The notes below the pieces were generated by a model that saw only the letters and a program-made list of their open reading frames with translations, did no database searches and was not told the origin of the DNA. From assembly GCA_030536615.1 (NCBI GenBank), contig JAUNPQ010000014.1, forward strand, positions 1 through 39,231: a DNA stretch of 39,231 nucleotides, written 5' to 3'. Shown piece by piece: positions 8,321 to 17,836 of the stretch (the first letter of the stretch is position 1; each line of letters starts with the position of its first letter). The position numbers were made by a program, and so were the translations under genes. Source of the DNA: Bacteroidales bacterium (GTDB taxonomy: Bacteria; Bacteroidota; Bacteroidia; Bacteroidales; Muribaculaceae).

Positions 8321-9037
8321 TTATTTGATAAGCGAATGGGCGGCTATGTAATTCATGAATGGCTGTTTGTAGTTGTCAGTCACAGTTATATAAGTGCCGT
8401 CAGGCATCGTGACGCGCATACGTTCAATCTCTTTTATCATGCGCATATTGACAATGAAAGACCTGTGCACCTGAACAAAATGCGACGGCAGACGGTCAAG
8501 CATCTTTTTCATTGAAGTGTGTGCGGCAAGCGGCTTTCCCTCGAGCGGGAAAATCTGTACGTATTCATTCATCCCCTTTATGTACATTATATCGGATATG
8601 CGTATGTTCACATACCTATAGTCCACTTTGACATAAAGGGAATCATCCATCGTTTGGGAAATGTCTGACGATGAGGCGGAGGAGGCTATGTATAGTTTGT
8701 TCACTGCCCGTTGGAAGTCAGTGAAGTCAAAAGGCTTCAGCAGATAGTCCACAGCTGAGTAACGGTAGGAGTCAACGGCATATTCTGAGTATGCTGTCGT
8801 GAAGACAATCATTGGCCGGGAAGGCATTGTGTCCAGAAAGGCCATACCATTGAGGTCAGGCATGTTTATGTCTATGAATATGGCATCAATTCTGTTGTCG
8901 GCAAGTATGGGTATGGCCTCATAGGGACTTTCGCAGAATCCCATGGGTTCAAGAAAAGGTATTTTTGCGATATAAGTTTCCAGTTTCTTGAGAGCCATAG
9001 GCTCATCATCTATTGCCAAACATCGTATCTGTTTCAT
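8321..9037 (-). CDS. LytTR-family response regulator
   Basis: The 238-residue protein has an N-terminal receiver domain (about 4-118) with acidic pocket Asp10/Asp11, phosphoacceptor Asp56 (FIDINMP), Thr80 and Lys101 (LLKPFD). A LytTR DNA-binding domain follows (about 130-235) with the typical YVKVDYRYVNI, the segment around VQVHRSFIVN and the C-terminal strands. LytTR domains bind paired short direct repeats. Its first codons overlap the end of the sensor kinase gene by 32 nt, implying translational coupling. Together they form a LytS/LytR-type two-component system. Plausible targets are the divergent genes from 10402, where repeats occur in the intergenic region; this is inference. Confidence 0.92.
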   Translation of the reverse strand: MKQIRCLAIDDEPMALKKLETYIAKIPFLEPMGFCESPYEAIPILADNRIDAIFIDINMPDLNGMAFLDTMPSRPMIVFTTAYSEYAVDSYRYSAVDYLLKPFDFTDFQRAVNKLYIASSASSSDISQTMDDSLYVKVDYRYVNIRISDIMYIKGMNEYVQIFPLEGKPLAAHTSMKKMLDRLPSHFVQVHRSFIVNMRMIKEIERMRVTMPDGTYITVTDNYKQPFMNYIAAHSLIK

Positions 9038-10196
9038 AATTATAAGGGATAATGAGCGTTACGGAATACCATCCGGGATCGCTTTCGTCAACTTTCAAGG
9101 TGTGATTTTGTCCAAAGAGCAGATGCAGCCGTTTGCGCAGGTTGGACATGCCTATGCCGCCGGCTGTTGCCACAGTCATCTTGTCATTGTCAGGACGAGT
9201 GTTGCGGCATACAAGTTTTATATTACCGTCAGAAACGCTCAGGTTGATATCGAATCTGGAATGTTTCACATAGCTCACGCCGTGTTTGAAAGCGTTTTCT
9301 ATGATGACAATGAAAAGCAGCGGCGGCAACATGATTCCCTCGTCGGGATGGTGGGGCAAATGCAGGTCAATGCTGACTTTCTTCTCTGAATAGCGTTTGC
9401 GCAACAATGTGATGTAACTGCTTATGAAGTCAATCTCATGCTTGAGCGAGATGCGCCCGCGCGCTCCTTCGTAGAGTACGTAACGCATAAGCTGGGACAG
9501 ATCCATGATCATCTCCTGTGCTGTGGCCGGGCTGATCTCCACCATTCCATGAATGTTATTGAGGGTATTCATGAAGAAATGGGGATTCAACTGGCTCTTG
9601 AGATATTCAAGTTCCTGTTCCAGCTGTTTCTTTTCCATGTCGGTGTTGCGTTCCTGCTCTTTTACATATTTCTGGAACACAGCTGTTGACAGGTTTGCTC
9701 CCACAAGCAGGATGGCTATTGCCATGTCCAGGGCAAAAGGTTTCTGCCCTTTGGGAGGTCTGCCAATGGCTTTATCATGGAATTTGTCATTTGGCGGACC
9801 TTCCGGGTGGGGTCTTTCCGGGTTGTGTCTTTCAAATGGGGGCGGACCGGGTGGATCAGGACGCATGTCTGCAACTTTGTTTTCCGGATGCCGGTGCTTG
9901 GGTGGCGGAGCTGTGAAACAGGCATAAACTCCGAATGTACCCAACAGTAAAACGGCACACAACGCATATGTCTTGTAGTGGTTGCGCATGAAAAGGTAGC
10001 GCACCAATATGAAATGGTGTATCAGGAACAGAATTATGAACGGAATCATGAATTCAATTACCATCCAGATGCCTCGAGGCTGGTAATTGGGGCTGCTGGT
10101 GAAAGATATCACCATGTACACGATTGGAGTGATGATTACCGGAAGCCATAGACAGACTCCCATTATACGTGGTTGGCGCAATCCGTTTATATTCAT
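9006..10196 (-). CDS. LytS-type sensor histidine kinase with Pro/His-rich periplasmic loop
   Basis: This 396-residue kinase has four likely membrane segments at about 12-32, 45-66, 76-94 and 157-175, a short coiled segment (about 178-200) and a PF06580-type kinase core. The phosphoacceptor is His206 in LNPHFFMNTLN. The ATP-binding side shows Asn301 in ENAFKHG and the glycine box GGIGMSNLRKRL (about 346-357). By topology the loop 95-155 is periplasmic. It is remarkably rich in Pro, His and charged residues (PPPKHRHPEN, PPGPPP, NPERPHPEGPP), unlike the usual four-helix sensors of this family. It could bind metal or a polyanion, or be a flexible spacer; none of these is shown. A -7 box lies 20 nt upstream (10216-10223). 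Confidence 0.9.
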   Translation of the reverse strand: MNINGLRQPRIMGVCLWLPVIITPIVYMVISFTSSPNYQPRGIWMVIEFMIPFIILFLIHHFILVRYLFMRNHYKTYALCAVLLLGTFGVYACFTAPPPKHRHPENKVADMRPDPPGPPPFERHNPERPHPEGPPNDKFHDKAIGRPPKGQKPFALDMAIAILLVGANLSTAVFQKYVKEQERNTDMEKKQLEQELEYLKSQLNPHFFMNTLNNIHGMVEISPATAQEMIMDLSQLMRYVLYEGARGRISLKHEIDFISSYITLLRKRYSEKKVSIDLHLPHHPDEGIMLPPLLFIVIIENAFKHGVSYVKHSRFDINLSVSDGNIKLVCRNTRPDNDKMTVATAGGIGMSNLRKRLHLLFGQNHTLKVDESDPGWYSVTLIIPYNYETDTMFGNR

Positions 10197-10215
10197 GAAA
10201 AAATATGCTTTTGTG

Positions 10216-10223
10216 CAAAGTTA
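10216..10223 (-). promoter_or_regulatory. -7 box for the kinase/regulator unit
   Basis: On the minus strand TAACTTTG matches the TAnnTTTG consensus and sits about 20 nt before the kinase ATG. A TTTT occurs 19 nt further upstream, a three-of-four match to the -33 box. The transcript leader would be very short, roughly a dozen nucleotides. Confidence 0.55.
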
Positions 10224-10279
10224 AAAGAATTTTTGAAACATAAAAAAATCAGTACGCCGCGCAATATGCGAAAAATGGA

Positions 10280-10318
10280 GCGTTTGGCTTGCGTTTGCTT
10301 AAAATGACAACCATTTTA
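10280..10318. promoter_or_regulatory. Candidate regulator-binding repeats between divergent units
   Basis: Two exact GCGTTTG copies (10280-10286 and 10291-10297) are spaced 11 nt apart, one helical turn. They are followed by a perfect 7-bp inverted repeat, TAAAATG (10300-10306) and CATTTTA (10312-10318), with a 5-nt spacer. The cluster lies just upstream of the -33 box at 10349 and between the kinase promoter and the rightward promoter. LytTR regulators bind direct repeats, so this is a natural candidate site for the neighbouring regulator. Confidence 0.4.
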
Positions 10319-10348
10319 CAGAAAAAAACAATCCATTCATTGATTCTT

Positions 10349-10380
10349 TTTGTGTGAGAATTTTTTTGTCAATATCTTTG
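10349..10380 (+). promoter_or_regulatory. Bacteroidetes-type promoter of the secreted/beta-helix pair
   Basis: TTTG at 10349-10352 and TATCTTTG at 10373-10380 are 20 nt apart, a full match to the -33/-7 consensus. Transcription would start near 10387, only about 15 nt before the ATG at 10402. Confidence 0.75.
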
Positions 10381-10401
10381 AGACCGTAAAAACTTAGACT
10401 G

Positions 10402-10806
10402 ATGAAAAAACTACTACTTGCATTTATCGTTGTGTCAGGCGCTCTGACGGCGTCGGCCTACGATTTTCCTTATCTGACATTCCACAGTCAGGGCGGCGCT
10501 GTAACCTCGTTGCCTGTTGATGGATTGACAATGAATTTTGAGAACGGACATCTTGTGGCAACCCATTCGAAGGGGACTGTGAAGCTTTCTGTGGCTGATC
10601 TTGAGAAGATGGTTTTTACTTCAGATCCGTCAGGCGTCAATGACATTATTTCCAATGGCGATAGTGACGGAGTGGAGGTGTTCAGCCTCACCGGAGTGAA
10701 GATTGGCTGCTATGCGTCTGCCGCGGATGCGGCAAAGGACATTGCAGTGCCGGGAGTGTATATTGTAAAACAAGGTGACACCGTCAAAAAAATCGAGATA
10801 AAATGA
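10402..10806 (+). CDS. Small secreted protein with C-terminal sorting-like tail
   Basis: The 134-residue product has a clear signal peptide (MKKLLLAFIVVSGALTASA, cleavage near residue 19). A short beta-rich domain follows in which strands alternate with glycine (FHSQGGAVTSLPVDGLTMNF). The C-terminal ~40 residues (VFSLTGVKIG..., VPGVYIVKQGDTVKKIEIK) match the Bacteroidales tail pattern also seen in the genes ending at 456 and 24773. The stop codon overlaps the ATG of the next gene in an ATGA arrangement, so the two are translationally coupled and probably act together at the cell surface. The first domain resembles the N-terminal part of the downstream protein (both place a VDGLTMNF/LADITGMY-like strand before a sheet), but I would not claim homology. 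Confidence 0.82.
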   Translation: MKKLLLAFIVVSGALTASAYDFPYLTFHSQGGAVTSLPVDGLTMNFENGHLVATHSKGTVKLSVADLEKMVFTSDPSGVNDIISNGDSDGVEVFSLTGVKIGCYASAADAAKDIAVPGVYIVKQGDTVKKIEIK

Positions 10807-12728
10807 GACGTATATATACATTTATAGCAGCGGTCGTTGCAGTTCTGTGCATGTCGGCCCAGACGCTGAATATCAAGGTAGGACAGGTCATATATGCGGT
10901 TCCCGCCATTCAGGCCGGCGAAATGGTATATGAGAATGGCAGTAATCTCACTGTTATGGGAAAAACTCTCTCGTTGGCAGATATAACCGGGATGTATGTG
11001 GATGCAACGGAAGTTGTTGACAATATGGTGTCTGTGAATTACAACGGCACATCTGCCACTATCACTGTTGCCGGCAATGTGGCACGATATATTGAACCGT
11101 CTGTGACAGGCGCTGAGGTCAGCATTGTGCAGAGTGCAGAGGTCAGTGAACTTACATGCGGGGAGATAACCTACAGACTGACCGGCGCATCAGACAATGG
11201 CCTCTTTCATATGGAAGGTTCGTACAAATCAACCGTTGAACTGGCCGGTCTGAGTCTGGCATGCACCACCGGAGCGCCTATAGACATACAAAACGGCAAA
11301 CGGATAGTCCTCAGTTCAAAGAATGGTACGGTGAACGCGCTTTCTGACTGCTCAGGCGGTACGCAGAAAGGGTGCATTGTGTGCAAGGGACATCTGGAAC
11401 TCAAAGGAAAAGGAACGCTGAACGTAAGCGGAAACACCGCGCATGCCATATATGCCAAGGAATATATTGAGATGAAGAATGTCACGGTGAACGTTCTCAA
11501 GGCGGTGAAGGACGGTGTGAACTGCAACCAGTATTTCACTATGGAAAGCGGCACACTGAATATAAGCGGTGTGGGCGATGACGGATTGCAGGTTTCTTTC
11601 AAAGATGATGTTGATCGCGAGCCTGAGGATACAGGCAGCATCACCATCAGTGGCGGTGACATCAAGGTCAGTGTGACAGCCGTTGCAGCAAAAGGCATCA
11701 AGGCCGACGGCGATGTCACTGTTACAGGCGGAAATATTGAGATTTCAACATCCGGCAGTGGAAAATGGGATGCAGCCGATGTCAAGACAAAGGCATCGAC
11801 GTGTATCAGCGCCGACGGTAATATGGCTGTCAAGGGCGGAACGTTTAATCTGACATCTTCCGGAGGCGGAGGCAAGGGCATAAGTTGCGACGGCGATCTG
11901 ACTGTTGATGCCGGCACAATAACTGTCACTACAACAGGAGGCATGTTCGCGTATGTGAACGGAACCACCAACGATAACTATACCGGAAACACTGATAACC
12001 TTGCAAGTGATTACAAATCATCGCCCAAAGGAATCAAGGCCGATGGAAACGTTACAATCAACGGCGGATTTTTCAACATAAAGACCACCGGAAACGGCGC
12101 CGAAGGCATAGAGAGTAAATCTGTCCTTACGGTAAATGACGGCACTATAGTGATAAATGCCCGTGATGATTGCATGAACTCATCGAGCCACATGTATATA
12201 AACGGTGGTGACATCACAGTTATAGCTACAGGCAACGATGCGCTTGATTCCAATGGCAACATGTACATAGCAGGCGGTGTGATCCGTGCGTTTGGCGCCG
12301 GAGCGCCTGAGTGTGGTCTGGACGCCAATGAGGAGGAAGGCTATTCGGTAGTCTTTACCGGAGGTATGGTTCTGGCTGTTGGCGGCGGTAACTCCGTTCC
12401 CTCCACAGACGCTTCCACGCAGGCTTATGTGACCGGCTCCGGATCAGTTACAGCCGGCCAGACCGTGTCAGTGGGAAATGGCACAACTACTTTGGCAACA
12501 TTTACGGTTCCTGCTGATTATACGGGCAGCACGCAGGGAGGTGGCAACAGGCCATTCGCTGCTCCCGGCGGCGGTGGACCTGGAGGAGGCCCCGGCGGAC
12601 AGGGCGGAGGTATTCTTATCACTTGCCCGGGTCTGGTGTCAGGAAGTTCCTATACCCTTACGGTCGGTACCACAACATCTACAGTGACGGCAGCCCTGAA
12701 AGGGTCATCCGGCGGCATCCGTCCCTGA
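10803..12728 (+). CDS. Secreted Cthe_2159-like carbohydrate-binding beta-helix protein
   Basis: This 641-residue protein starts with a signal peptide (about 1-19, cleavage near MSA-QT). From about residue 125 to 530 it consists of repeating units of the type KGIKADGDVTVTGGNIEIST, each forming a rung with a conserved Ala/Ser-Asp-Gly turn. This matches the Cthe_2159 family (PF14262), parallel beta-helix proteins reported to bind polygalacturonate-type polysaccharides with Ca2+. The many DG/DD turns are candidate Ca2+ ligands. A Gly/Pro-rich stretch (about 578-600, GGGGPGGGPGGQGGG) separates the helix from a short C-terminal beta segment. It is translationally coupled to the small upstream secreted protein and diverges from a LytS/LytTR system. 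Function as a pectin-binding or adhesive surface protein is inferred. Confidence 0.82.
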   Translation: MRRIYTFIAAVVAVLCMSAQTLNIKVGQVIYAVPAIQAGEMVYENGSNLTVMGKTLSLADITGMYVDATEVVDNMVSVNYNGTSATITVAGNVARYIEPSVTGAEVSIVQSAEVSELTCGEITYRLTGASDNGLFHMEGSYKSTVELAGLSLACTTGAPIDIQNGKRIVLSSKNGTVNALSDCSGGTQKGCIVCKGHLELKGKGTLNVSGNTAHAIYAKEYIEMKNVTVNVLKAVKDGVNCNQYFTMESGTLNISGVGDDGLQVSFKDDVDREPEDTGSITISGGDIKVSVTAVAAKGIKADGDVTVTGGNIEISTSGSGKWDAADVKTKASTCISADGNMAVKGGTFNLTSSGGGGKGISCDGDLTVDAGTITVTTTGGMFAYVNGTTNDNYTGNTDNLASDYKSSPKGIKADGNVTINGGFFNIKTTGNGAEGIESKSVLTVNDGTIVINARDDCMNSSSHMYINGGDITVIATGNDALDSNGNMYIAGGVIRAFGAGAPECGLDANEEEGYSVVFTGGMVLAVGGGNSVPSTDASTQAYVTGSGSVTAGQTVSVGNGTTTLATFTVPADYTGSTQGGGNRPFAAPGGGGPGGGPGGQGGGILITCPGLVSGSSYTLTVGTTTSTVTAALKGSSGGIRP

Positions 12729-12766
12729 AAAACTTTTAAACCTTTGTTGACACACACAGTCTATTA

Positions 12767-12802
12767 AAATGGTAGGATAAATTTATAAATGGTAGGATAA
12801 AT
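12767..12802. repeat. Two 16-nt direct repeats with 20-nt period
   Basis: AAATGGTAGGATAAAT occurs exactly at 12767-12782 and again at 12787-12802. A degraded third copy, AAATTGGTATGATTAAT, is at 12821-12837. They lie in the 3' region after the beta-helix gene, before its terminator. No role is evident. Confidence 0.7.
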
Positions 12803-12871
12803 CAGAGGGGTAAGCTAATGAAATTGGTATGATTAATAACAAATGGCACTCGGAGTGCTTCACTTGTTAGG

Positions 12872-12900
12872 AAAAGAGAGGTCAGCGCCTCTCTTTTTTT
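12872..12900 (+). terminator. Intrinsic terminator after the beta-helix gene, perhaps bidirectional
   Basis: AAAAGAGAGG (12872-12881) pairs with CCTCTCTTTT (12888-12897) around a 6-nt loop, ending in a T8 tract through 12900. The A run on the left arm would supply a shorter U tract for leftward transcription leaving murI, so it may serve both directions. A small separate palindrome, GCACTCGGAGTGC, lies just upstream at 12846-12858. Confidence 0.85.
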
Positions 12901-12962
12901 GGTATGGAAAAGATTGCAAGCCCCTTTAAATGAGGTATTCCTCTATGTCTGTTGGAATGGGG

Positions 12963-13790
12963 TCAGAGGGTTGCGCCGGTGGCAGTGACGGGCTGGCCCA
13001 TGAAGATTTTGGCCATTGAGGCGAACCGGTCGGCGCGTTCTGTTGTCATGAACGTGGCATCGGCGCCTTTGTCAAGGCATGAGTCCATCTCCGGATGCCG
13101 GCGAAGGTAGTCGGCAAGGCTGTCGGCAACAATCTCCCCTTGCGGGATAATTCTTATCCGTTCATCAACAAGGGGACGTATTTTTTTGTAAAGGAGGGGA
13201 TAGTGTGTGCATCCAAGAATTATGGAGTCAATGAGCGGATCAGCCTTCATGAGGGCGTTTACGTCTTTCGCAATGAAATAGTCGGTGCCGTCACCGTCAG
13301 CCTCTCCGTTTTCCACCAACGGCACCCACATGGGGCAGGCATGTCCGGTGACAGTAAAGCCGGGGTGTAGTTTGGCTATTTCAAGATCATAGCTCTTTGA
13401 TGCGATTGTTCCCGGCGTTGCAAATACACCTATATGGCCGTTCGCAGTAACTTTTCCAACGAATTCGGCTGTGGGACGTATCACCCCTAATATGCGTCGC
13501 GACGGATCCTCGCTGACTGGCAGCCAACGCTGCTGGATGGTGCGCAGGGCCTTGGCCGAGGCGGTGTTGCAGGCAAGGATGACCAACGGACATCCTTGAC
13601 GGAAAAGAAAGCGGACAGCCTCGAGGGTGAATTCGGTGACGATGTCAAATGAGCGTGTGCCGTATGGGGCACGTGCATTGTCACCAAGATAAAGGTATGA
13701 GTATTGTGGAAGGCGCTGACGCAGGCTGCGGAGAATGGTCAATCCTCCGTAGCCTGAATCAAATACGCCTATGGGGCCGTGTGATGCCAC
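12963..13790 (-). CDS. murI: Glutamate racemase
   Basis: The 275-residue enzyme interconverts L- and D-glutamate to supply peptidoglycan synthesis in the cytoplasm. The two catalytic cysteines are Cys74 in ACNTAS and Cys194 in GCTHYPLL, with Asp11-Ser12 in FDSGYGGL and the nearby YGDNARAPYG-type loop (LGDNARAPYGT, 35-45) all in place. Length is typical for the family. It is the last of four tightly spaced leftward genes (lysS, gpsA, pgi, murI), starting 15 nt after pgi stops. No dedicated promoter is evident. Confidence 0.95.
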   Translation of the reverse strand: MASHGPIGVFDSGYGGLTILRSLRQRLPQYSYLYLGDNARAPYGTRSFDIVTEFTLEAVRFLFRQGCPLVILACNTASAKALRTIQQRWLPVSEDPSRRILGVIRPTAEFVGKVTANGHIGVFATPGTIASKSYDLEIAKLHPGFTVTGHACPMWVPLVENGEADGDGTDYFIAKDVNALMKADPLIDSIILGCTHYPLLYKKIRPLVDERIRIIPQGEIVADSLADYLRRHPEMDSCLDKGADATFMTTERADRFASMAKIFMGQPVTATGATL

Positions 13791-13805
13791 CTGGATAACG
13801 CTTTC

Positions 13806-15134
13806 TTATTTGCCGAGGCGTTTCTTGATGGCCTCTGTCTCCGCTTCATAACCGGGCTTCTCAAGCAGCGCGAACATGTTGCGCTTATAGTTTTCCACAC
13901 CGGGCTGGTTGAAGGGATTGATGCCCAGCATGTAGCCGCTTATTCCGCATGCGCGTTCAAAGAAGTATATGAGCTGTCCCAGACAGTCTTCATTGATAGT
14001 GTCTATGGTTATGGTGATATTGGGCACGCCTCCGTCCAGATGAGCCAGACGTGTGCCGGTCTCGGCCATCTTGTTGACCTGGTCTATGTGCTTGCCTGCA
14101 ATGTAGTTGAGGCCGTCAAGATTGTCGGCATCGGTGGGGATTGTCAGGCTGTGGGCGGTGTTGGTTACGGAGACAACTGTCTCGAAAACGGTGCGTTCGC
14201 CGTCCTGTATCATCTGGCCCATTGAATGCAGGTCAGTGGAGAAATCAACTGAAGCGGGGAAGATGCCTTTATGGTCTTTGCCTTCGCTTTCGCCGTAGAG
14301 CTGCTTCCACCATTCTCCCAGATAGTGCAGGCGGGGAGTGTAGTTGACAAGAATCTCAATTTTTTTGCCGTCGCGATACAGGATGTTTCTGGCCTCGGCA
14401 TAGGTTGCGGCAATGTCATCGGTCTTGCATCTTGTCTCCATTTTGCGTGCGCCTTCAACCAGCGCGTTTATGTCATATCCGGCTACGGCTATCGGCAGCA
14501 GGCCCACGGGGGTGAGCACGGAGTAGCGTCCGCCCACGTTGTCATCAATAACAAATGTGCGGTAGCCTTCGCGAGTGGCCAGTGTGCGCAGTGCCCCGCG
14601 TTTTGCGTCAGTGACGGCAACAATGCGTTGGGCGGCAATCTCACGTCCTTCAGCAGCTTCAAGCTGTTCTTTGAGGATGCGGAAAGCTATGGCCGGTTCT
14701 GTTGTTGTGCCTGATTTGGAGATTACTATTATGCCGAAGCGTTTGCCTGTCAGCAGGCTCTGGAGTTCAAAGAGATAGTCTTCGGAGATGTTCTGTCCGG
14801 CAAAGAGCAGTCTGGGTGCTCCCGGTTGTGCGGGACGGTAGGCGGCAAAACAGTCGGAGAGGGAATCAATGACGAATTTGGCGCCCAGATAGCTTCCGCC
14901 TATGCCTATGCAGACAACTATGTCGCAGCTCTCGCGCAGGGAACGTGCAACATCGTTTATCTCGTCGAGCAGAGCCTGTGTTGTGCGTGATGGCAGAGCA
15001 GTCCAGCCCAGAAAGTCATTGCCGGCTCCGCTGGCGCTGTCAAGAGTCTTTACGGCCGCGTCTTTGTCGGCGGCTGCGGCCTGCATCTGTGTCAGACTTA
15101 CGGCCTGTGTTATGTCAATGTTGATGCTGTTCAT
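13806..15134 (-). CDS. pgi: Glucose-6-phosphate isomerase
   Basis: The 442-residue cytoplasmic enzyme interconverts glucose-6-phosphate and fructose-6-phosphate. It has the SIS-domain pair of the short bacterial form. The sugar-phosphate loop is GIGGSYLGA (77-85) and the serine/threonine phosphate-binding segment is SKSGTTTEP (139-147). The catalytic region includes GESEGK (281-286) and His303 in DLHSMGQ. The C-terminal lysine is Lys417 in NQPGVENYK. Length matches Bacillus-type enzymes (about 450). It lies 37 nt downstream of gpsA and 15 nt upstream of murI. Confidence 0.95.
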   Translation of the reverse strand: MNSINIDITQAVSLTQMQAAAADKDAAVKTLDSASGAGNDFLGWTALPSRTTQALLDEINDVARSLRESCDIVVCIGIGGSYLGAKFVIDSLSDCFAAYRPAQPGAPRLLFAGQNISEDYLFELQSLLTGKRFGIIVISKSGTTTEPAIAFRILKEQLEAAEGREIAAQRIVAVTDAKRGALRTLATREGYRTFVIDDNVGGRYSVLTPVGLLPIAVAGYDINALVEGARKMETRCKTDDIAATYAEARNILYRDGKKIEILVNYTPRLHYLGEWWKQLYGESEGKDHKGIFPASVDFSTDLHSMGQMIQDGERTVFETVVSVTNTAHSLTIPTDADNLDGLNYIAGKHIDQVNKMAETGTRLAHLDGGVPNITITIDTINEDCLGQLIYFFERACGISGYMLGINPFNQPGVENYKRNMFALLEKPGYEAETEAIKKRLGK

Positions 15135-15171
15135 GATTGTGAGTGTTAGATAAATATTGTTAGTGAATAGG

Positions 15172-16167
15172 TTATGTGAATTTCTCGCCCATTTTGCGCA
15201 TTGCGTTGGCGGGTTTTATATGTCTGTAGAGTATGTCATAGACGGCTTCAAGTATTGGCATTTCAACCTCGTAGCGTTTATTGATGTCATGGATGCATTT
15301 TGTGCCGTAATAGCCCTCGGCCACCTGTTCCATTTCCATCTTGGCCGCTTTCACGGAATAACCTTTGCCAATCATTGCCCCGAAATTGTGGTTTCGCGAG
15401 AAGCGCGAGTAGGCTGTCACAAGCAGGTCTCCGAGATATACGGAGTCACAGATGTTGCGGGGGCGCGGGCTGACGGCGTCAATGAAGCGTTCCATCTCGC
15501 GTATCGCGTTGCTGACAAGCATGGCCATGAAGTTGTCACCGTTTTTCAGGCCATGAATGATGCCTGCGGCCACGGCATAGACATTCTTGAGCACGGCGGC
15601 GTACTCTATGCCGTCTACATCGCTGCTTGTTATGGCGTGGGTATTTTTACCGGAGATGCATTCGGCGAAACCGGCGGCGCGGTCAATGTCCTCGCAGCCT
15701 ATGGTGAGGTAGCTTGCGCGTGAGAGGGCCACTTCCTCGGCATGGCAGGGACCGGATATGACCAGTGTGTTTGTTGCCTGCACCCCGAATACGCGTTGCA
15801 TATAGACGGTGATAAGCTCATTCTCGTCAGGGACAATGCCTTTTATGGCGGAGACTATGGCTTTCTGAGAGATGTCAACAGTGATCTTGGCCATGTGCTC
15901 TTTGAAATAAGGTGACGGAGTGGCCAGTACAAGAGTATCACAGCAGTTGCATATCTCGTTGATGTCACTTGAGAAGATTATGCGGTTCACGTCAAAATCA
16001 ACATCGGTCAGATAAGCCGGATTGTGGCCGAGGCGCAGAAAATCCTCTATGCGGTCATCGCGGCGCATATACCAGTGTATTGTCTCGCAGTTTGTAAGGA
16101 GCAGTTTGGCCAGTGCTGTCGCCCAGCTGCCGCCTCCTAAAACGGCTATTTTACCCGGGAAATCCAT
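15172..16167 (-). CDS. gpsA: NAD(P)-dependent glycerol-3-phosphate dehydrogenase
   Basis: The 331-residue enzyme reduces dihydroxyacetone phosphate to sn-glycerol-3-phosphate for phospholipid synthesis. The N-terminal Rossmann loop is LGGGSWATA (10-18), close to the family GxGxWGTA with Ala replacing Gly. The downstream ISGPCHAEE motif (137-145) and the catalytic Lys194 in VLKNVYA are conserved. The C-terminal helical domain contains GDNFMAML and the [15 protein letters not shown] segment typical of the family. It starts 30 nt after lysS stops and is followed by pgi. Confidence 0.95.
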   Translation of the reverse strand: MDFPGKIAVLGGGSWATALAKLLLTNCETIHWYMRRDDRIEDFLRLGHNPAYLTDVDFDVNRIIFSSDINEICNCCDTLVLATPSPYFKEHMAKITVDISQKAIVSAIKGIVPDENELITVYMQRVFGVQATNTLVISGPCHAEEVALSRASYLTIGCEDIDRAAGFAECISGKNTHAITSSDVDGIEYAAVLKNVYAVAAGIIHGLKNGDNFMAMLVSNAIREMERFIDAVSPRPRNICDSVYLGDLLVTAYSRFSRNHNFGAMIGKGYSVKAAKMEMEQVAEGYYGTKCIHDINKRYEVEMPILEAVYDILYRHIKPANAMRKMGEKFT

Positions 16168-16197
16168 AAGCGAAGTTGCGTTTGGATGATGTTCGTG

Positions 16198-17772
16198 TCA
16201 ATTGGAGGCTGAATTGTTGTCCGCTTCTTTCTCCTGAGCCGGAACCGCTGTTTTCTGTGGCCGCATTGTCGGGAAGAAAAGCACCTCCTGAATGGCGGTC
16301 TGACCGGTAAGGAGCATCACAAGGCGGTCTATGCCGATACCGATGCCGGAAGTGGGGGGCATGCCGTATTCAAGAGCGCGCACAAAGTCTTTGTCAATGA
16401 TCATGGCCTCGTCATCGCCTTTCTCGGCCAGGTGCATCTGGTCAACAAACCGCTGGTATTGGTCAATGGGGTCGTTGAGCTCGGAATATGCGTTGGCAAG
16501 TTCTTTTCCGTTGACCATCAGTTCAAAGCGTTCTGTGAGTCCGGGATTGTCGCGATGGCGTTTGGTGAGCGGAGACATCTCTATGGGGTAGTCAGTTATG
16601 AATGTGGGCTGAATGTATTTGCCCTCGGAGGTCTCGCCGAATATCTCATCGATGAGCTTGCCTTTGCCCATTGTGCTGTCAACTTCCACGCCAAGACTGC
16701 GGGCTGCTTCGCGTAGCTGATCCTCTGTCATGCCGGTGATGTCTATTCCGGTGTTCTCAAGGATGGCCTCGGTCATGGTCACGCGGCGATAGGGAGCCTT
16801 GAACGAGATGGTCTTGCCGTCAATCTCTATATCGGTGGTGCCGTTGACAGTCAGGCAGATGTGTTCAAGAAGCTGTTCTGTGAATTTCATCATCCAGTTG
16901 TAGTCCTTATAGGCCACGTAAAGCTCCATGCAGGTGAATTCCGGGTTGTGAGTGCGGTCCATGCCCTCGTTGCGGAAGTTCTTGCCAATCTCATACACGC
17001 CGTCAAAACCGCCTACAATCAGCCTTTTCAGATATAGCTCCGTGGCTATACGCAGATAAAGTTCTATGTCAAGACTGTTGTGGTGGGTGATGAACGGACG
17101 TGCCGATGCTCCGCCGGCAATGGTCTGGAGAATAGGGGTCTCAACTTCCATGAAGCCGTGGTCATCAAAGTAACGGCGCATGGCTGAAAGAATTTTTGAG
17201 CGTTTCACAAAGATTTCTTTCACGCCTTTGTTGACTATGAGGTCCAGGCAGCGGCGGCGGTAGCGCAGTTCGGGGTCTTCAAAGGCATCATAGGTCACGC
17301 CGTCTTTCACTTTTACTATGGGTAGCGGGCGCAGGCTTTTTGCGAGCACGGTCAGTTTGCGGGCGTGGATGGTGATCTCGCCGGTCTGTGTGCGGAATAC
17401 ATAGCCTTCTATGCCTATGAAGTCGCCTATGTCAAGCAGTTTCTTGAACACAACGTTGTAAAGGTCTTTGTTGTCATCGGGGCATATCTCGTCGCGCGAT
17501 ACATAGACCTGTATGCGCCCGTGAGAATCCTGAAGTTCCATGAACGATGCCTTGCCCATTATGCGGCGGCTCATTATTCTTCCTGCAACTGACACCTCGC
17601 GGGGCGGGTTCTGATCATCGTTGAAATTCTCGCGGATTTCATCGGTGAATCCGGTGATGGGAAATTCATCTGCCGGATAGGGATTTATTCCAAGATCGCG
17701 TATGGCCTGAAGGGAATTGCGGCGTATTATCTCCTGCTCGGAGAGATTGTCTGTTGTGTTTGTATTGCTCAT
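16198..17772 (-). CDS. lysS: Lysyl-tRNA synthetase, class II
   Basis: The 524-residue enzyme charges tRNA-Lys. An N-terminal OB-fold anticodon-binding domain (about 60-150) precedes the class II catalytic core. Motif 2 is [15 protein letters not shown] (266-280), and motif 3 is [13 protein letters not shown] near residue 480-492. The helical insertion after motif 2 includes a short extra segment ([17 protein letters not shown]), making the chain slightly longer than the 505-residue E. coli form. A hydrophilic tail ([14 protein letters not shown]) ends the protein. It heads the lysS-gpsA-pgi-murI run and has a full consensus promoter at 17837-17867. Confidence 0.95.
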   Translation of the reverse strand: MSNTNTTDNLSEQEIIRRNSLQAIRDLGINPYPADEFPITGFTDEIRENFNDDQNPPREVSVAGRIMSRRIMGKASFMELQDSHGRIQVYVSRDEICPDDNKDLYNVVFKKLLDIGDFIGIEGYVFRTQTGEITIHARKLTVLAKSLRPLPIVKVKDGVTYDAFEDPELRYRRRCLDLIVNKGVKEIFVKRSKILSAMRRYFDDHGFMEVETPILQTIAGGASARPFITHHNSLDIELYLRIATELYLKRLIVGGFDGVYEIGKNFRNEGMDRTHNPEFTCMELYVAYKDYNWMMKFTEQLLEHICLTVNGTTDIEIDGKTISFKAPYRRVTMTEAILENTGIDITGMTEDQLREAARSLGVEVDSTMGKGKLIDEIFGETSEGKYIQPTFITDYPIEMSPLTKRHRDNPGLTERFELMVNGKELANAYSELNDPIDQYQRFVDQMHLAEKGDDEAMIIDKDFVRALEYGMPPTSGIGIGIDRLVMLLTGQTAIQEVLFFPTMRPQKTAVPAQEKEADNNSASN

Positions 17773-17836
17773 GGCTTATGAAGTTCTCAATGTGTTCAAT
17801 TTCAGTTAGTTGCAATTATGCACAATAATGCATCTA

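Noticed and set aside
11207-11971. 254-codon leftward frame inside the beta-helix gene
   Set aside because: Shadow of the repetitive Gly/Thr/Val-rich coding strand; the product is low-complexity Pro/Ser/Val sequence with no signal.
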